Source of the DNA: Methylogaea oryzae
GTDB lineage: Bacteria; Pseudomonadota; Gammaproteobacteria; Methylococcales; Methylococcaceae
Length of the DNA stretch: 64,000 nucleotides
Assembly (NCBI RefSeq): GCF_019669985.1
Contig: NZ_AP019782.1
Coordinates: 1,978,001 to 2,042,000, forward strand
Direction of reading: 5' to 3'
The position numbers and the translations under genes were made by a program. Shown in pieces: positions 36,840 through 45,280 of this stretch (position 1 is its first letter; the number at the start of each line of letters is the position of its first letter). The notes beneath the pieces were generated by a model. That model was given only the letters and a program-made list of their open reading frames with translations, was not told the DNA's origin and did not search any database.

Positions 36840-36997
36840 AACCGACCGCTGGACGCGTTGGGAAAACACAGGCGTTAAGGCCTGTTATAACTTGGCATGC
36901 CTACTGCTAAATAACGGGCGCATAACCTCAATAATGCGCGTCTGACACCGGCAATTAATCGGTTACTATCCACCGTATTGGTTGCCGGTGTTTTTTT
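36840..36997 (+). ncRNA. Candidate small RNA ending in an intrinsic terminator
   Basis: No protein gene on the plus strand precedes the strong plus-strand terminator at 36946-36997, yet the terminator is directional (seven T on the plus strand, none on the minus strand). The simplest reading is a short plus-strand transcript. The segment contains a GCGCAT/ATGCGC hairpin (about 36919-36939) and a possible -10 element TATAAC near 36890, though no good -35 is placed at 17 nt. The 5' end given is a guess. It matches no RNA family I know. Confidence 0.3.
36946..36997 (+). terminator. Strong plus-strand intrinsic terminator
   Basis: A 9-bp perfect stem CACCGGCAA (36946-36954) / TTGCCGGTG (36982-36990), with an inner CGGT/ACCG pairing, is followed directly by seven T (36991-36997). 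The minus strand has no T-run after the stem, so it works in the plus direction. Confidence 0.7.
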
Positions 36998-37115
36998 CGC
37001 CCATCGATCCGCTAATCGCGCAAGATGGGGCTTGGCTTAACGTACGGCGCCGGCAAGCGGATGGCGGGGAGGCGTCGGAACGGCCTCGCCCTCGCCGATC
37101 CACGCCAATCTACCA

Positions 37116-38357
37116 TCAATACGTTACAGAAAGATGTCCGTTCGCGACCACCCGGCCGCCCGACACCACCAGGTCGGGATATTCCAGCAGCTTTAAGTTC
37201 TCCTGCGGATCGCCACGCACGGCGATAAAGTCGGCGGGAGCGCCGGGAGTTAAGGTGCCCAGCGGCGCCAATCCCAAGTAAGCGCCGGCCTTGGCGGTGA
37301 CCGTGCGGAACAAGTCCTGCGTGGACATGCCGCTAAGTTGCCGCAGCCAGTGCAGCTCTTGGGCGTCGATGCCCCACGGCACGTCCGTGTGGGCGATCTC
37401 TGCGCCGTAGAGGAAATCCGCGCCCAGTTTCGCCAGCGCCATGGCGTTGGCGTGGGCGCCGGCACAACCGGATAGGGTATCCAGGGTCGATACCACCTTC
37501 ACGCCTTGCTCCACCGCGCGCCGCAACAGGCCGTCGCCGATGGCGGCGCAGGGGATATGCGCCCATTCGTCCACGCCGGCGTCCAGGGACAGTTCCACGC
37601 CCCGGCTCTCGCCCACGTGGGCCGCCACCTTGCGGCCGAGCCGGTGCGCCTCCTCCACCGCCGCCTTGACGACTTCCGGCGGCAGCAGCGGCCACGGCGG
37701 GCCGAACCGGCCGCCGCCGTGGCCATGACCGTGGCCGGTGTTGTTCCAAGGCGCGCCCGGTTCGCCGCCCGGTTCCAGGGCGATTTTGATCACCGCCGCC
37801 CCGCCCTCCACCAGCTGCCCCACCATCCGCCGGGCTTCCTCCGCGCCGCGCACCGCCACCGCCACTTCGCTGTCGCCGAAGGTGGCTATGGGATAACCGC
37901 CCGGCGCCGTGAGAATGGGGCCGGCGCTGAGCAAGCGCAGCCGGCCGTCACCGCCGGAAGCCGCCAGCAGCGGCCCGCCCACGTCCCGCACGGTAGTGAT
38001 GCCGTGACGCAGCACAACATCGGCGGGGATACGGTGGAAGGCCAAATGGGCATGCAGTTCGATGAAGCCCGGCAGGATGGTGGCGTCGCCCAAATCCATT
38101 TCCCGCGCCCCCTGGCCGCGCAATTCGGCGGCGGAGCCCACCGCGACGACGTCGCGGCCGGCGATCAACACGCCGGCGTCCTGCCGCATGCTTTGGCCGT
38201 CGAAAACGCGGGCGGCCAATAGCAACAGCCGGCCCTCCTGCGCCGGAACGGCGGCGCCGCCCAAACCCACCGGTTGCGGCGGCGCGGCACAGGCGGCCAA
38301 GGCAAAGGCCGCCGCGATGGCTACGGGCCGTAGCCGGTTCCATATCGTCGATTTCAT
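37116..38357 (-). CDS. Lipoprotein amidohydrolase
   Basis: A 413-residue metal-dependent amidohydrolase. The N-terminus is a lipoprotein signal (FALAACAAPP, acylated Cys about residue 23), so it acts in the periplasm or at a membrane. Metal and catalytic residues of the superfamily are visible: HAH in FIELHAHLAFH, Lys in VIKIALEPGG, His in VAAHVGES, and AEIAHTDVPWG with Asp. ADFIAVRGDP is the usual C-terminal motif. A His-Gly-rich loop (HGHGHGGG) near residue 210 is extra and could bind metal. It starts 10 nt after the receptor 2 stop, so it is in an operon with a ligand-uptake receptor, suggesting cleavage of the imported ligand or a related peptide (inference). Imidazolonepropionase- and prolidase-like members are the nearest known activities. 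Confidence 0.85.
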   Translation of the reverse strand: MKSTIWNRLRPVAIAAAFALAACAAPPQPVGLGGAAVPAQEGRLLLLAARVFDGQSMRQDAGVLIAGRDVVAVGSAAELRGQGAREMDLGDATILPGFIELHAHLAFHRIPADVVLRHGITTVRDVGGPLLAASGGDGRLRLLSAGPILTAPGGYPIATFGDSEVAVAVRGAEEARRMVGQLVEGGAAVIKIALEPGGEPGAPWNNTGHGHGHGGGRFGPPWPLLPPEVVKAAVEEAHRLGRKVAAHVGESRGVELSLDAGVDEWAHIPCAAIGDGLLRRAVEQGVKVVSTLDTLSGCAGAHANAMALAKLGADFLYGAEIAHTDVPWGIDAQELHWLRQLSGMSTQDLFRTVTAKAGAYLGLAPLGTLTPGAPADFIAVRGDPQENLKLLEYPDLVVSGGRVVANGHLSVTY

Positions 38358-38367
38358 GGCCTACCCC

Positions 38368-40587
38368 TCAAAAGCTGGCGGCAATGCCCACCTGGCCCCA
38401 GATACCCGGCATGGGATAACCGGGGCGGTAGGAATACTTGCTGTCCAGCAGGTTTTCGGCGGCGACGAATACCTCACCTTTTTTGCCCAGCACGGGCAGC
38501 GGATAGGACACGCGGGCGTTGACCACCGTGAAGGACTCCACTTTCTCGGTGTTGCTGGCGCCGCCGAAGCGGGAACGGTTCAGCGCCCACACATCCCCTT
38601 GATATTGCATATCCAGCGCCAGTTTCACCGGCCCGACCTTGCCGTTGACGCCGGCGGTTACCGCGCTGCGCGGCGTATAGGGCAAATGGCCGATGCTGGG
38701 ATCGAGCAAGGTCAGGCCGCCGAACACCGACCAATCGCGGCCGATGTCCTGGCGGATCGCCAGCTCCATGCCCTTCATGCGGTAGGCGCCCAGGTTGATG
38801 AACTGCGGCGGCGGCGGCACGTCCGGCGGGAAGCCGAAGATGTAGCGGTTTTTCACGTGGTCGACGAAGTAGCTGAAGTCCACTTGGGTGGAGTCGAACG
38901 GCATGGCCTTGAAGCCCACTTCGGCGTGGTCCATCTCCTCCGCCGTCAGCTGTTTCCAACTGGAGCCCAGCGGCATGATGGAAGACAGCACCGCCGTTTC
39001 CAGGCCGGCGAAGTTGACGCCGCGGGACAGGTTGCCGAACACGGTCAACCGCTCGGAAGCCAGCGACAGGCCGAAATGGGGCGCGGTGTTGGATTCGAAC
39101 TGGTTGTGGTCGTAAAAGCGCACGCCGGCCGAGGGCGTCAGCGTCCAATCGCTGCCCAGCGCAATGTCTTGGCTTAGGCCCACATAGGGCGAGGTGACGC
39201 GGAAAGTGGGCGCTCCCACGGTATTTTTCGGTTCCGGCGCCAGCGGCTTGAACCGCACCTGGCCGGAAATCCAGTCGTTGTCGATGCCGGCCTTCACCGT
39301 GCCGCCTTCCCACAGGGAAAACTGCTCCTTCCAGCGCAGGCCGTCCATGTTGAAGGAGGACAGCGTATCGCCGGCCGTGCCCGACTGGTTGAGCCAGTTG
39401 CCGTCGCCGGCGTTGTGGTAGACACGGAACTCGCCCAGCCAACTGCCGTGCTCGTGGGACAAGGCGGCGGACACCATGCCGGCTTCTGTGGTGTATTGCG
39501 GCGCCACCGACGGTTTCGGCAGGCGGGAGTCGCCGGGATCGCTGGCGGTATTGCTGGTGTAAAGGAAGTTGACGCTGGTAGCCCAGTGCTGGTTGATCTG
39601 CCAACCCAACCGGCCCATGACGTTCTTCAGCTCGCCGTCGGCATTGGCGCGGTGGCCGTCCGATTTGGCATAGCCTTGCGCCAGCATGAAGTCCACGTCG
39701 CCCTGCTTGCCGACCACGTCCGCTTGCTCGATGAGGGTGCCGTAGAAGCCGCCGGACAACCGGGCGCTGCCGTGCACGCCGTCCTCGGTGGCGCGTTTGC
39801 TGGTGAGGTTGATGGAGGCGAAGTTGTTGCCGTTGGTCTGCGGCTGCGGGCCTTTGTTGACGGTGATGGATTCCATGCCGTTGACCGGCAGCAAGTCCAG
39901 CAAGGGATGGCTCCACACGCCCATATACAGGGGAATGCCGTCCACATAGGTCTTGATTTCGCTGCCGGGGCGGCTGGCGCCCATGCCGCGCACCAACACC
40001 AGGCCGTCCTGCTCGCCGCCGAACGCGCCCACCGGATTGAAGCGGGAAATCTGCACGCCCGGCGTGCGGCGCAGGGCGGCGGCCAGATCCACGGCATTTT
40101 GGTCGCGGATCTGGTTTTCCGTGACCACGGCGGAAACGCTGGAGTAGTTGTCCAGCTTCACTTCTTCGATCACCGGATGGGCGGTCACCTCGATGCCGGC
40201 CAGCGCCTGCACGGGTGCGGGCGTAACAGCGGCGGCCGGGGCCGGTGGCTTCTTGGGGCCATCGGCCGCCGGCTTGCGTTCCAGGGTCCAGGTGCCGTCG
40301 CCGGTACGGCGGGCTTGCAGCGGCGTGTCGGCCAGCAGTTTGCCCAGGGCCTCCTCCGGCGTGTAGCGGCCCTTCAAGCCGGAAGTTTTCAGTCCTTTGG
40401 CCAAATCGCTGCCGTACAACAAACGCACGCCGCTTTGCCGGCCGAACAACAGCAAGGCGCTGTCCAGCGGCTGGGCGGCGATTTGGTAAGCGGCGGCGAC
40501 TTCTTCCGCCCGAACGGAGGCGGCGGGCAACGCCGCGCAGGTGGCCAACAACAGCGGCGGCAGGGACGGCAATAGGGGTTTCGGCAT
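38368..40587 (-). CDS. TonB-dependent outer membrane receptor with STN domain (receptor 2)
   Basis: A 739-residue outer-membrane receptor. Signal peptide about 1-27; STN domain about 33-105 (YQIAAQPLDSALLLFGRQSG, YTPEEALGKLLADTPL); a Pro/Ala linker; plug about 135-265 (VTENQIRDQNAVDLAAALRRTPGV, LVLVRGMGASRPGSEIKTYVDG, NKGPQPQTNGNNFASINLTSKR); barrel ending in the terminal Phe (GQVGIAASF). The plug is close in style to ferric citrate/siderophore and vitamin-type receptors; the natural ligand is not evident. GAGGT lies 5 nt before the ATG. It is followed by the amidohydrolase gene and preceded by fecR 2, giving a second complete Fec-type signalling cassette. Confidence 0.92.
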   Translation of the reverse strand: MPKPLLPSLPPLLLATCAALPAASVRAEEVAAAYQIAAQPLDSALLLFGRQSGVRLLYGSDLAKGLKTSGLKGRYTPEEALGKLLADTPLQARRTGDGTWTLERKPAADGPKKPPAPAAAVTPAPVQALAGIEVTAHPVIEEVKLDNYSSVSAVVTENQIRDQNAVDLAAALRRTPGVQISRFNPVGAFGGEQDGLVLVRGMGASRPGSEIKTYVDGIPLYMGVWSHPLLDLLPVNGMESITVNKGPQPQTNGNNFASINLTSKRATEDGVHGSARLSGGFYGTLIEQADVVGKQGDVDFMLAQGYAKSDGHRANADGELKNVMGRLGWQINQHWATSVNFLYTSNTASDPGDSRLPKPSVAPQYTTEAGMVSAALSHEHGSWLGEFRVYHNAGDGNWLNQSGTAGDTLSSFNMDGLRWKEQFSLWEGGTVKAGIDNDWISGQVRFKPLAPEPKNTVGAPTFRVTSPYVGLSQDIALGSDWTLTPSAGVRFYDHNQFESNTAPHFGLSLASERLTVFGNLSRGVNFAGLETAVLSSIMPLGSSWKQLTAEEMDHAEVGFKAMPFDSTQVDFSYFVDHVKNRYIFGFPPDVPPPPQFINLGAYRMKGMELAIRQDIGRDWSVFGGLTLLDPSIGHLPYTPRSAVTAGVNGKVGPVKLALDMQYQGDVWALNRSRFGGASNTEKVESFTVVNARVSYPLPVLGKKGEVFVAAENLLDSKYSYRPGYPMPGIWGQVGIAASF

Positions 40588-40632
40588 GGATTACCTCGTC
40601 GGTCTGTGGCTTGGGTTCGAGCCCCAAAGGGG

Positions 40633-40650
40633 CGTCTACCCATACAGACG
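40633..40650 (-). promoter_or_regulatory. Inverted repeat in the receptor 2 leader (possible ECF promoter element)
   Basis: In the 92-nt gap between fecR 2 and receptor 2, the minus strand reads CGTCT, 8 nt, AGACG, 46 nt upstream of the receptor start. It is preceded by GTGAACC. The CGTCT box resembles -10 elements used by FecI-type sigma factors, but spacing to a -35 could not be settled. A second small hairpin (GCCCC/GGGGC, 40621-40633) follows. Confidence 0.3.
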
Positions 40651-40679
40651 GACCAGGTTCACAAATCCACGTGGGTCAT

Positions 40680-41648
40680 TTACCGCACCAGCGCCACATA
40701 GGACGAAACGAAGGCTACACGGGCCGGCGTGGTTTCGCCCAGGGCGCGCAGCGCCCGGTCGATGTCGTCGACGGAGAACACGCCGCTGACGCGGTAATCG
40801 GCCAGTTTTTCATTGAGCAACAGCACCCGGCCGGGACGGTAACGGTCGATTTGCGCCAGGGCCGCGCGCAGCGGGGTGTTGTCGAAGATGACGTAGCCGT
40901 CGCGCCAGGCGGCGAGGTTTTCCACCGGCGCGGCCTTGTCCACGCGCAGCGCAGCGCCCTGCCGATAGCTGCCGAGCTGATGATGGGACAGCAGCGCCTG
41001 TCCTCCCGCCTCCATGCTCACGGTCCCTTCCAGCACCGCCACGTCCAAGCCGTCGCCGGTTTCGCGCACCAAAAATTCGGTGCCGACGGCGCGGGCGCTG
41101 CCATGGTCGCTGGCGACGACGAAAGGCCGCCCGGCGTCCTTGGCCACCTTGAAGGAGGCTTCCCCGGACAACAGGCGGATATCGCGCCGATTTTCGCTGA
41201 ACTCCACCCGCAGGGCTGTGGCGGTATTGAGCGTTACGGTGGAGCCGTCCTCCAAGGACACCGTCAGCATTTGGCCGGTTCCCGTCGAATAATCGGCCAG
41301 CCAGCGCGCCGGCGGGTAAATCGCCAGCCCCCAGGCCAGGGCAACGGCGGCGGCGACGGCGCTCCACCGCTTTGACGGAAGGCGGCGACGGGGGAACGCG
41401 CGTCCGGCCGAGGCCGATTCCTGAGGCAAGGGCCGCGAACCGGGTATCGCCTGCTCGCAGAGCGAATCCATGCCTTGCCAGAGCGCTTCCGCTTCCCGCC
41501 AGGCATTTTCGTGCCCGGCGGAGCGCGCCCGCCACCGCTCCAAGGACAACCGCTCGCCCGGCGCCATGTCGCCCGAATGCAGACGTACCAGCCACGCGAC
41601 GGCTTCATCCCGCAGACGGGCGGATTCGGAATCGGGGCGCAGGGGCAT
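40680..41648 (-). CDS. FecR-family anti-sigma factor / sigma regulator 2
   Basis: A 322-residue inner-membrane regulator. The N-terminal cytoplasmic domain (DEAVAWLVRLHSGDM, RWRARSAGHENAWREAEALW) is followed by a transmembrane helix near residues 95-112 (WSAVAAAVALAWGLAIYP). The periplasmic FecR domain comes next (TVSLEDGSTVTLNTATAL, LLSGEASFKVAKDAGRPFVV, AVGTEFLVRETGDG), with a C-terminal receptor-contacting region (WRDGYVIFDNTPLRAALAQIDRY). It lies 70 nt after the sigma 2 stop and 92 nt before receptor 2, so the trio is probably functionally paired. Confidence 0.9.
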   Translation of the reverse strand: MPLRPDSESARLRDEAVAWLVRLHSGDMAPGERLSLERWRARSAGHENAWREAEALWQGMDSLCEQAIPGSRPLPQESASAGRAFPRRRLPSKRWSAVAAAVALAWGLAIYPPARWLADYSTGTGQMLTVSLEDGSTVTLNTATALRVEFSENRRDIRLLSGEASFKVAKDAGRPFVVASDHGSARAVGTEFLVRETGDGLDVAVLEGTVSMEAGGQALLSHHQLGSYRQGAALRVDKAAPVENLAAWRDGYVIFDNTPLRAALAQIDRYRPGRVLLLNEKLADYRVSGVFSVDDIDRALRALGETTPARVAFVSSYVALVR

Positions 41649-41718
41649 GTCGGTTCGCGGGGTTAAGCGCAGGTTTGGGGCGTTACAGAATAGACGGCCG
41701 CAGGGCGGAAAACCACGC

Positions 41719-42231
41719 CTAGCCCCTAGGCAGACGACGGACGCAGTGCCGCAAGGCGCGGGCGAGATTGTCCTCCACCGTGCGCACGGAAATGCCCAGC
41801 CGCTCGGCGATGTCCTTGTGCTTCCGTCCCTCGAATCGGTTCAAATAAAAAATACGCTGGCACAACGGCGACAACTCCGCCAACGCGGCCGCCACGGAGT
41901 CCAACTGTTCCTCGGCCATAACGACGGTTTCGGCGCTACGGCAATCGGGCAAGTTCGCCAGCAACTCTTCCGCCTCCTCGCCGGTCGCGCCGCTCCGCAC
42001 GCCGGCGGAACGGTAGTGGTCGTTGAGCAGATTCATGGCAATACGGAACAAATAGCCGCGCAGGTTGCCGATAGCCGACAAATCTTCGCTGTCATGCAGC
42101 CTGAGAAACGCTTCCTGGGACAGGTCGGCCGCGGTGTCGCGGCAGCGCAGCCGGGCGAACAGCAGCCCCTCCAGTTCGTCGTGACTGTCGATATAAAGTT
42201 GTTGCAGCACGTTTTGGCGGTAAAAAGCCAT
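41719..42231 (-). CDS. FecI-type ECF RNA polymerase sigma factor 2
   Basis: A 170-residue ECF sigma factor with region 2 (LLFARLRCRDTAADLSQEAFLRL, NLRGYLFRIAMNLLNDHYR) and region 4 (LSPLCQRIFYLNRFEGRKHKDIAERLGIS and VEDNLARALRHC). It matches the FecI group and shares length but limited sequence with sigma 1, so the two cassettes are not a recent duplication. The ribosome site before the ATG at 42231 is weak. The first gene of the second cassette; its leader contains an intrinsic terminator about 300 nt upstream. Confidence 0.92.
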   Translation of the reverse strand: MAFYRQNVLQQLYIDSHDELEGLLFARLRCRDTAADLSQEAFLRLHDSEDLSAIGNLRGYLFRIAMNLLNDHYRSAGVRSGATGEEAEELLANLPDCRSAETVVMAEEQLDSVAAALAELSPLCQRIFYLNRFEGRKHKDIAERLGISVRTVEDNLARALRHCVRRLPRG

Positions 42232-42935
42232 GGGCGATTAACTGGCGCTGTTGACGGTGTGTTGATGAGGTGTTGAAAACCGGCCATTGGATACGGCCGC
42301 CGCCGGGACGGCAGCGCGGACACCGCCGGCGTTGCGCCAGCGAGCAGGCAACTTTCCTGCCATTCAGCCGCCATTCCGCCCGCGCCGCGGGTTGCCGGCG
42401 CACACGGCGCCGCCTCCCCTCCCCTCGCTCGTGCGTCATATGCCGCAATGGCGGGGCATTTGGCGGCCTTTGATAGGCGTTGCGGTTTTCCCGGAGGACC
42501 GAGGCGCGCCCTTAAACCCGGCGAGGTATGCCAAAAAAAACCTCCCCGAAGGGAGGTGCGAAGGGAGAGCTCTCCAAGAATGACGAATTCCGACATTTGC
42601 GCCGGCTTCCATAACTAAGACGTAGGAGGCGGGAAAATCCCCACGTCGCGCCGCAAAAAAATCCGTCCACGCGCCGCCGCTCGGGGCTCGGCGCGTCAGA
42701 CCTAGGCGCTTCCGTCAAATGCCCTCGCCGATGCGCGTTTTCCCATAAGGGGCGGTCGCCGCCCACCAATGCGCCTTTTCCGCTCGCGTCGAAAACGCCC
42801 GCTCGGCGCGGCTTGCGGCCGATGCGATCGATAGTCTCGGTTTCTGGCCTGTTTATTGCTCAGCCAAGCTCGAGCAATGCTTTCCCTCTTTAGCTTGCTC
42901 ATTTCCGATCAACTAAGTTTTAGGAGTTCACAATC
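42232..42935. other. Divergent intergenic stretch of about 0.7 kb
   Basis: No supported coding gene lies between sigma 2 (read left) and the small membrane protein (read right). Visible features are a minus-strand terminator (42533-42557), a GGAGAGCTCTCC palindrome just upstream of it, and further pairings near 42618-42646 (GACGT/ACGTC around GGG/CCC) and 42673-42697 (a GC-rich stem with T7 13-20 nt downstream on the minus strand). These could form a structured untranslated leader or a small RNA on the minus strand. Short open frames here lack ribosome sites. The promoter of the membrane-protein gene should lie near 42840-42910. Confidence 0.45.
42533..42557 (-). terminator. Intrinsic terminator in the sigma 2 leader
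   Basis: On the minus strand, stem ACCTCCC / GGGAGGT with loop TTCG is followed by T-rich sequence of eight T (42533-42540). It lies about 300 nt upstream of sigma 2 and downstream of no known minus-strand gene. It either ends a short transcript or acts as an attenuator of the sigma gene. Confidence 0.6.
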
Positions 42936-43289
42936 ATGCTGATGGGTGCACTTGCCATCTTCACTGTCGTCGCCGCCATGGGCTTGTCCATGGTTCTCGG
43001 CGTATTGCGGGGCCGCGCCGTGGATGGCCGCTATGCCATGATCCACGGTGCGGCGGCCCTTGCAGGATCGGCATTGGTGATCATGGCGGCCCTGGCCGGA
43101 GACGCGCGCCTGTATATCAACATCGCCATGGCGGTGGTCATCATCGGCCTGGGCTTGCTGATGGGAATGGCCGCGAGGAAAGGCAAGCGGCCGCCGAAGG
43201 TGGTCGTGGTCGCCCACGTCGGCCTCGCCGTGGCCTGCTACAGCGTATTGGCGTTTTTCACGCTGATTCCCACCGCCGAGCTGTTCTAA
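42936..43289 (+). CDS. Small integral membrane protein of unknown function
   Basis: A 117-residue protein with four predicted membrane helices: about 3-24 (GALAIFTVVAAMGLSMVLGVL), 35-52 (MIHGAAALAGSALVIMAA), 58-80 (RLYINIAMAVVIIGLGLLMGMA) and 88-110 (VVVVAHVGLAVACYSVLAFFTLI). A His in the second and another in the fourth helix (IHGAA, VAHVG) are notable as possible heme or metal ligands. AGGAG lies 9 nt before the ATG. A stem-loop without T-run follows the stop. It is probably transcribed alone. I do not recognise a named family. Confidence 0.8.
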   Translation: MLMGALAIFTVVAAMGLSMVLGVLRGRAVDGRYAMIHGAAALAGSALVIMAALAGDARLYINIAMAVVIIGLGLLMGMAARKGKRPPKVVVVAHVGLAVACYSVLAFFTLIPTAELF

Positions 43290-43297
43290 GCGCCTCC

Positions 43298-43323
43298 GCC
43301 CTTCCGACAACAACCGGAAGGGC
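43298..43323 (+). other. Stem-loop after the small membrane protein gene
   Basis: A 9-bp perfect stem GCCCTTCCG/CGGAAGGGC with an 8-nt loop lies 8 nt after the stop codon. No T-run follows, so termination would be weak or factor-dependent. Confidence 0.4.
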
Positions 43324-43438
43324 CGCGCCGGGGCGGCCGCGAGCTCCCCGGCGTACTTCCTTGCACAAGCTTCGCGCTTGCATCAATGCGGCTCTAGCGC
43401 TTCAATGGCGCCTTGCCCACCATTACCGATATTCCTCC

Positions 43439-43909
43439 ATGAAACTCGCCAAACAACGCCTGCGGCTTTGCGCCGCGCTGGCGCTCGCCGCAGGCGGCGC
43501 CAATGCCGAAGAAGTCGGCTGCGTCACCACCGCCTGGAAAATGATCGGCGCCAACCACAAAGTCTGCGTCGACGCTTTCGAGGACCCGAAAATCCCCGGA
43601 GTGACCTGCCACATCAGTCAAGCCAGAACCGGGGGGATTTCCGGCGGCCTGGGCTTGGCGGAAGATCCATCCCAATTCTCCCTCTCCTGCCGCCAAACCG
43701 GCCCCATCGCGCTGCCGGCGCAACTTCCCAAGGACGAAACCGTCTTCTCCGAAGACACCTCGTTGCTATTCAAGGCCACCAAAATCGTCCGGCTGTGGGA
43801 CGCCAAGCACAACACCCTGGTTTACCTCGCCATCAGCCGCAAAGTCATCGAAGGCGCCCCGGTCAACAGCGTGTCGACGGTACCGGTCATGCGTTGGACC
43901 CAACCCTAG
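43439..43909 (+). CDS. creA: CreA family periplasmic protein
   Basis: A 156-residue protein with a signal peptide (KLAKQRLRLCAALALAAGGANA) and the CreA core: GCVTTAWKMIGANHKVCVDAFEDP, GVTCHISQARTGGISGGLGLAEDPS, SCRQTGPI and FKATKIVRLWD. CreA is widespread in Proteobacteria and its molecular role is unknown. The ATG at 43439 matches the signal peptide start, although no clear ribosome site precedes it; a TTG 78 nt upstream would place an unrelated extension. A single gene, followed after 116 nt by sucB. Confidence 0.9.
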   Translation: MKLAKQRLRLCAALALAAGGANAEEVGCVTTAWKMIGANHKVCVDAFEDPKIPGVTCHISQARTGGISGGLGLAEDPSQFSLSCRQTGPIALPAQLPKDETVFSEDTSLLFKATKIVRLWDAKHNTLVYLAISRKVIEGAPVNSVSTVPVMRWTQP

Positions 43910-44025
43910 GAGCCGGGAAGCCATCGGCGGCCGGGGAACAGGCTTTGCCGCGTCGGGGAAGACCGTATAATGCGCTGGGCGCGCAGTCAGCGCAGGATTA
44001 GCCATCACTTGGGCCGAGTCGAACC

Positions 44026-45258
44026 ATGCCGAATCAAACACTGGAAGTACGCGTACCGAATTTGCCGGAGTCCGTGAGCGATGCCACCGTCGCCCTGTGG
44101 CACAAACAACCCGGCGACGCGGTGACGAAAAACGAAAATCTGCTGGATTTGGAAACCGACAAGGTGGTGCTGGAAGTTCCGGCGCCGGCCGATGGCGTAT
44201 TGGGCGAACACAGCAGCCACGCGGGCCAGCGGGTCAAAGCGGGCGATCTGTTGGCGCTGATTTTGACCGACGCAGCCGCCGCGAAAACGGCGCGGCCGCC
44301 GACGGAGCCCCCGGCACCCAAGTCGGAATCCAGCGCGCCCGCGGCGGTGGCCAGCCCCTCCGTGCGGCGGCTGTTGGCGGAAAACAACCTGGACGCGGCG
44401 CAAATAGCCGGCACCGGCAAGGACGGCCGGCTGACCAAGGAAGACGTAACGAGTTATTTGGCCGAGAAATCCGCCAAACCCGCGCCGTCGGAAAGACGCC
44501 CGTTGGAGGACGACGCGGGATTCGCCGCCGTCGCCGCAGCGCCCCCGGCCAACGGCCATCGCACCGAACAGCGCGTGCCCATGACCCGCCTGCGCGCCCG
44601 CATCGCCGAGCGGCTGCTGGAAGCCCAGCACAGCACGGCCACGCTGACGACCTTCAATGAGGTGGACTTGCGCCGCATCATGGATTTGCGCGCCCAATAC
44701 AACGCCCGCTTCGAGAAGGAGCACGGCATCAAGTTGGGCATCATGTCCTTCTTCGTCAAAGCCGCGGTGGAAGCCCTCAAGCGCTTCCCCGCCGCCAACG
44801 CGACCATCGACGGCGAAGACATCATTTATCACAACTACTACGACATCGGCATCGCCGTCTCCACCAATCGCGGATTGGTCGTGCCCATACTGCGCGATGC
44901 CGACCGGATGATTTTCGCCAACATCGAAAAGAACATCGCCGAATTCGCACAAAAGTCCCGCGAGGGACGCTTAAGCATGGACGATTTGAAAGGCGGCACT
45001 TTCACCATCACCAACGGCGGCATATTCGGCTCCTTGCTGTCCACGCCCATCCTCAACCCGCCGCAAAGCACCATACTCGGCATGCACGCCATCAAGGAGC
45101 GGCCTATCGCCGAGGACGGCCAAGTAGTCATACGGCCCATGATGTACCTAGCGCTGTCCTACGACCACCGTTTGGTGGACGGCCGCGAAGCGGTTCAGTT
45201 CCTGTTCACCATCAAAGAGCTGCTGGAAGATCCGGCGCGGCTGCTGCTGCACTTGTAA
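44026..45258 (+). CDS. sucB: Dihydrolipoyllysine-residue succinyltransferase (E2 of 2-oxoglutarate dehydrogenase)
   Basis: A 410-residue E2 enzyme. Lipoyl domain at 5-80 with the lipoylated Lys46 in [11 protein letters not shown]; Pro/Ala linkers; E3/E1-binding domain at about 108-145 ([32 protein letters not shown] in pieces); catalytic acetyltransferase domain at about 180-410 with His381 in SYDHRLVDG. The sequence fits SucB rather than AceF or BkdB ([24 protein letters not shown]). Neither sucA nor lpd is beside it: creA lies upstream and a terminator directly downstream. In most relatives sucA precedes sucB, so the partner must be elsewhere or the enzyme serves a modified cycle. Confidence 0.93.
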   Translation: MPNQTLEVRVPNLPESVSDATVALWHKQPGDAVTKNENLLDLETDKVVLEVPAPADGVLGEHSSHAGQRVKAGDLLALILTDAAAAKTARPPTEPPAPKSESSAPAAVASPSVRRLLAENNLDAAQIAGTGKDGRLTKEDVTSYLAEKSAKPAPSERRPLEDDAGFAAVAAAPPANGHRTEQRVPMTRLRARIAERLLEAQHSTATLTTFNEVDLRRIMDLRAQYNARFEKEHGIKLGIMSFFVKAAVEALKRFPAANATIDGEDIIYHNYYDIGIAVSTNRGLVVPILRDADRMIFANIEKNIAEFAQKSREGRLSMDDLKGGTFTITNGGIFGSLLSTPILNPPQSTILGMHAIKERPIAEDGQVVIRPMMYLALSYDHRLVDGREAVQFLFTIKELLEDPARLLLHL

Positions 45259-45280
45259 CCGTCGCCTTGCTCCCCAAAAG

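Larger units (their letters stand above)
36657..37115. other. Intergenic stretch rich in hairpins
   Basis: 459 nt without a supported gene. It holds the promoter side of the 56-residue protein gene (read left) and the 3' end of the amidohydrolase gene. Several inverted repeats are present: 36786-36808 (GCCCG...CGGGC with one bulge), 36810-36834 (a 10-bp perfect stem, AAATGCCGCA/TGCGGCATTT), about 36919-36939 (GCGCAT/ATGCGC) and the plus-strand terminator at 36946-36997. Together they suggest a structured RNA or paired regulatory sites. Confidence 0.5.

Noticed and set aside
36656-36910. Plus-strand frame of 84 residues in the 36.7-36.9 kb gap
   Set aside because: It opens inside the complement of the small-protein ribosome region, has no ribosome site, and its translation looks like random basic sequence.
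42512-42902. Short minus-strand frames in the sigma 2 leader
   Set aside because: No ribosome sites, and they run through the terminator stem; composition does not look coding.
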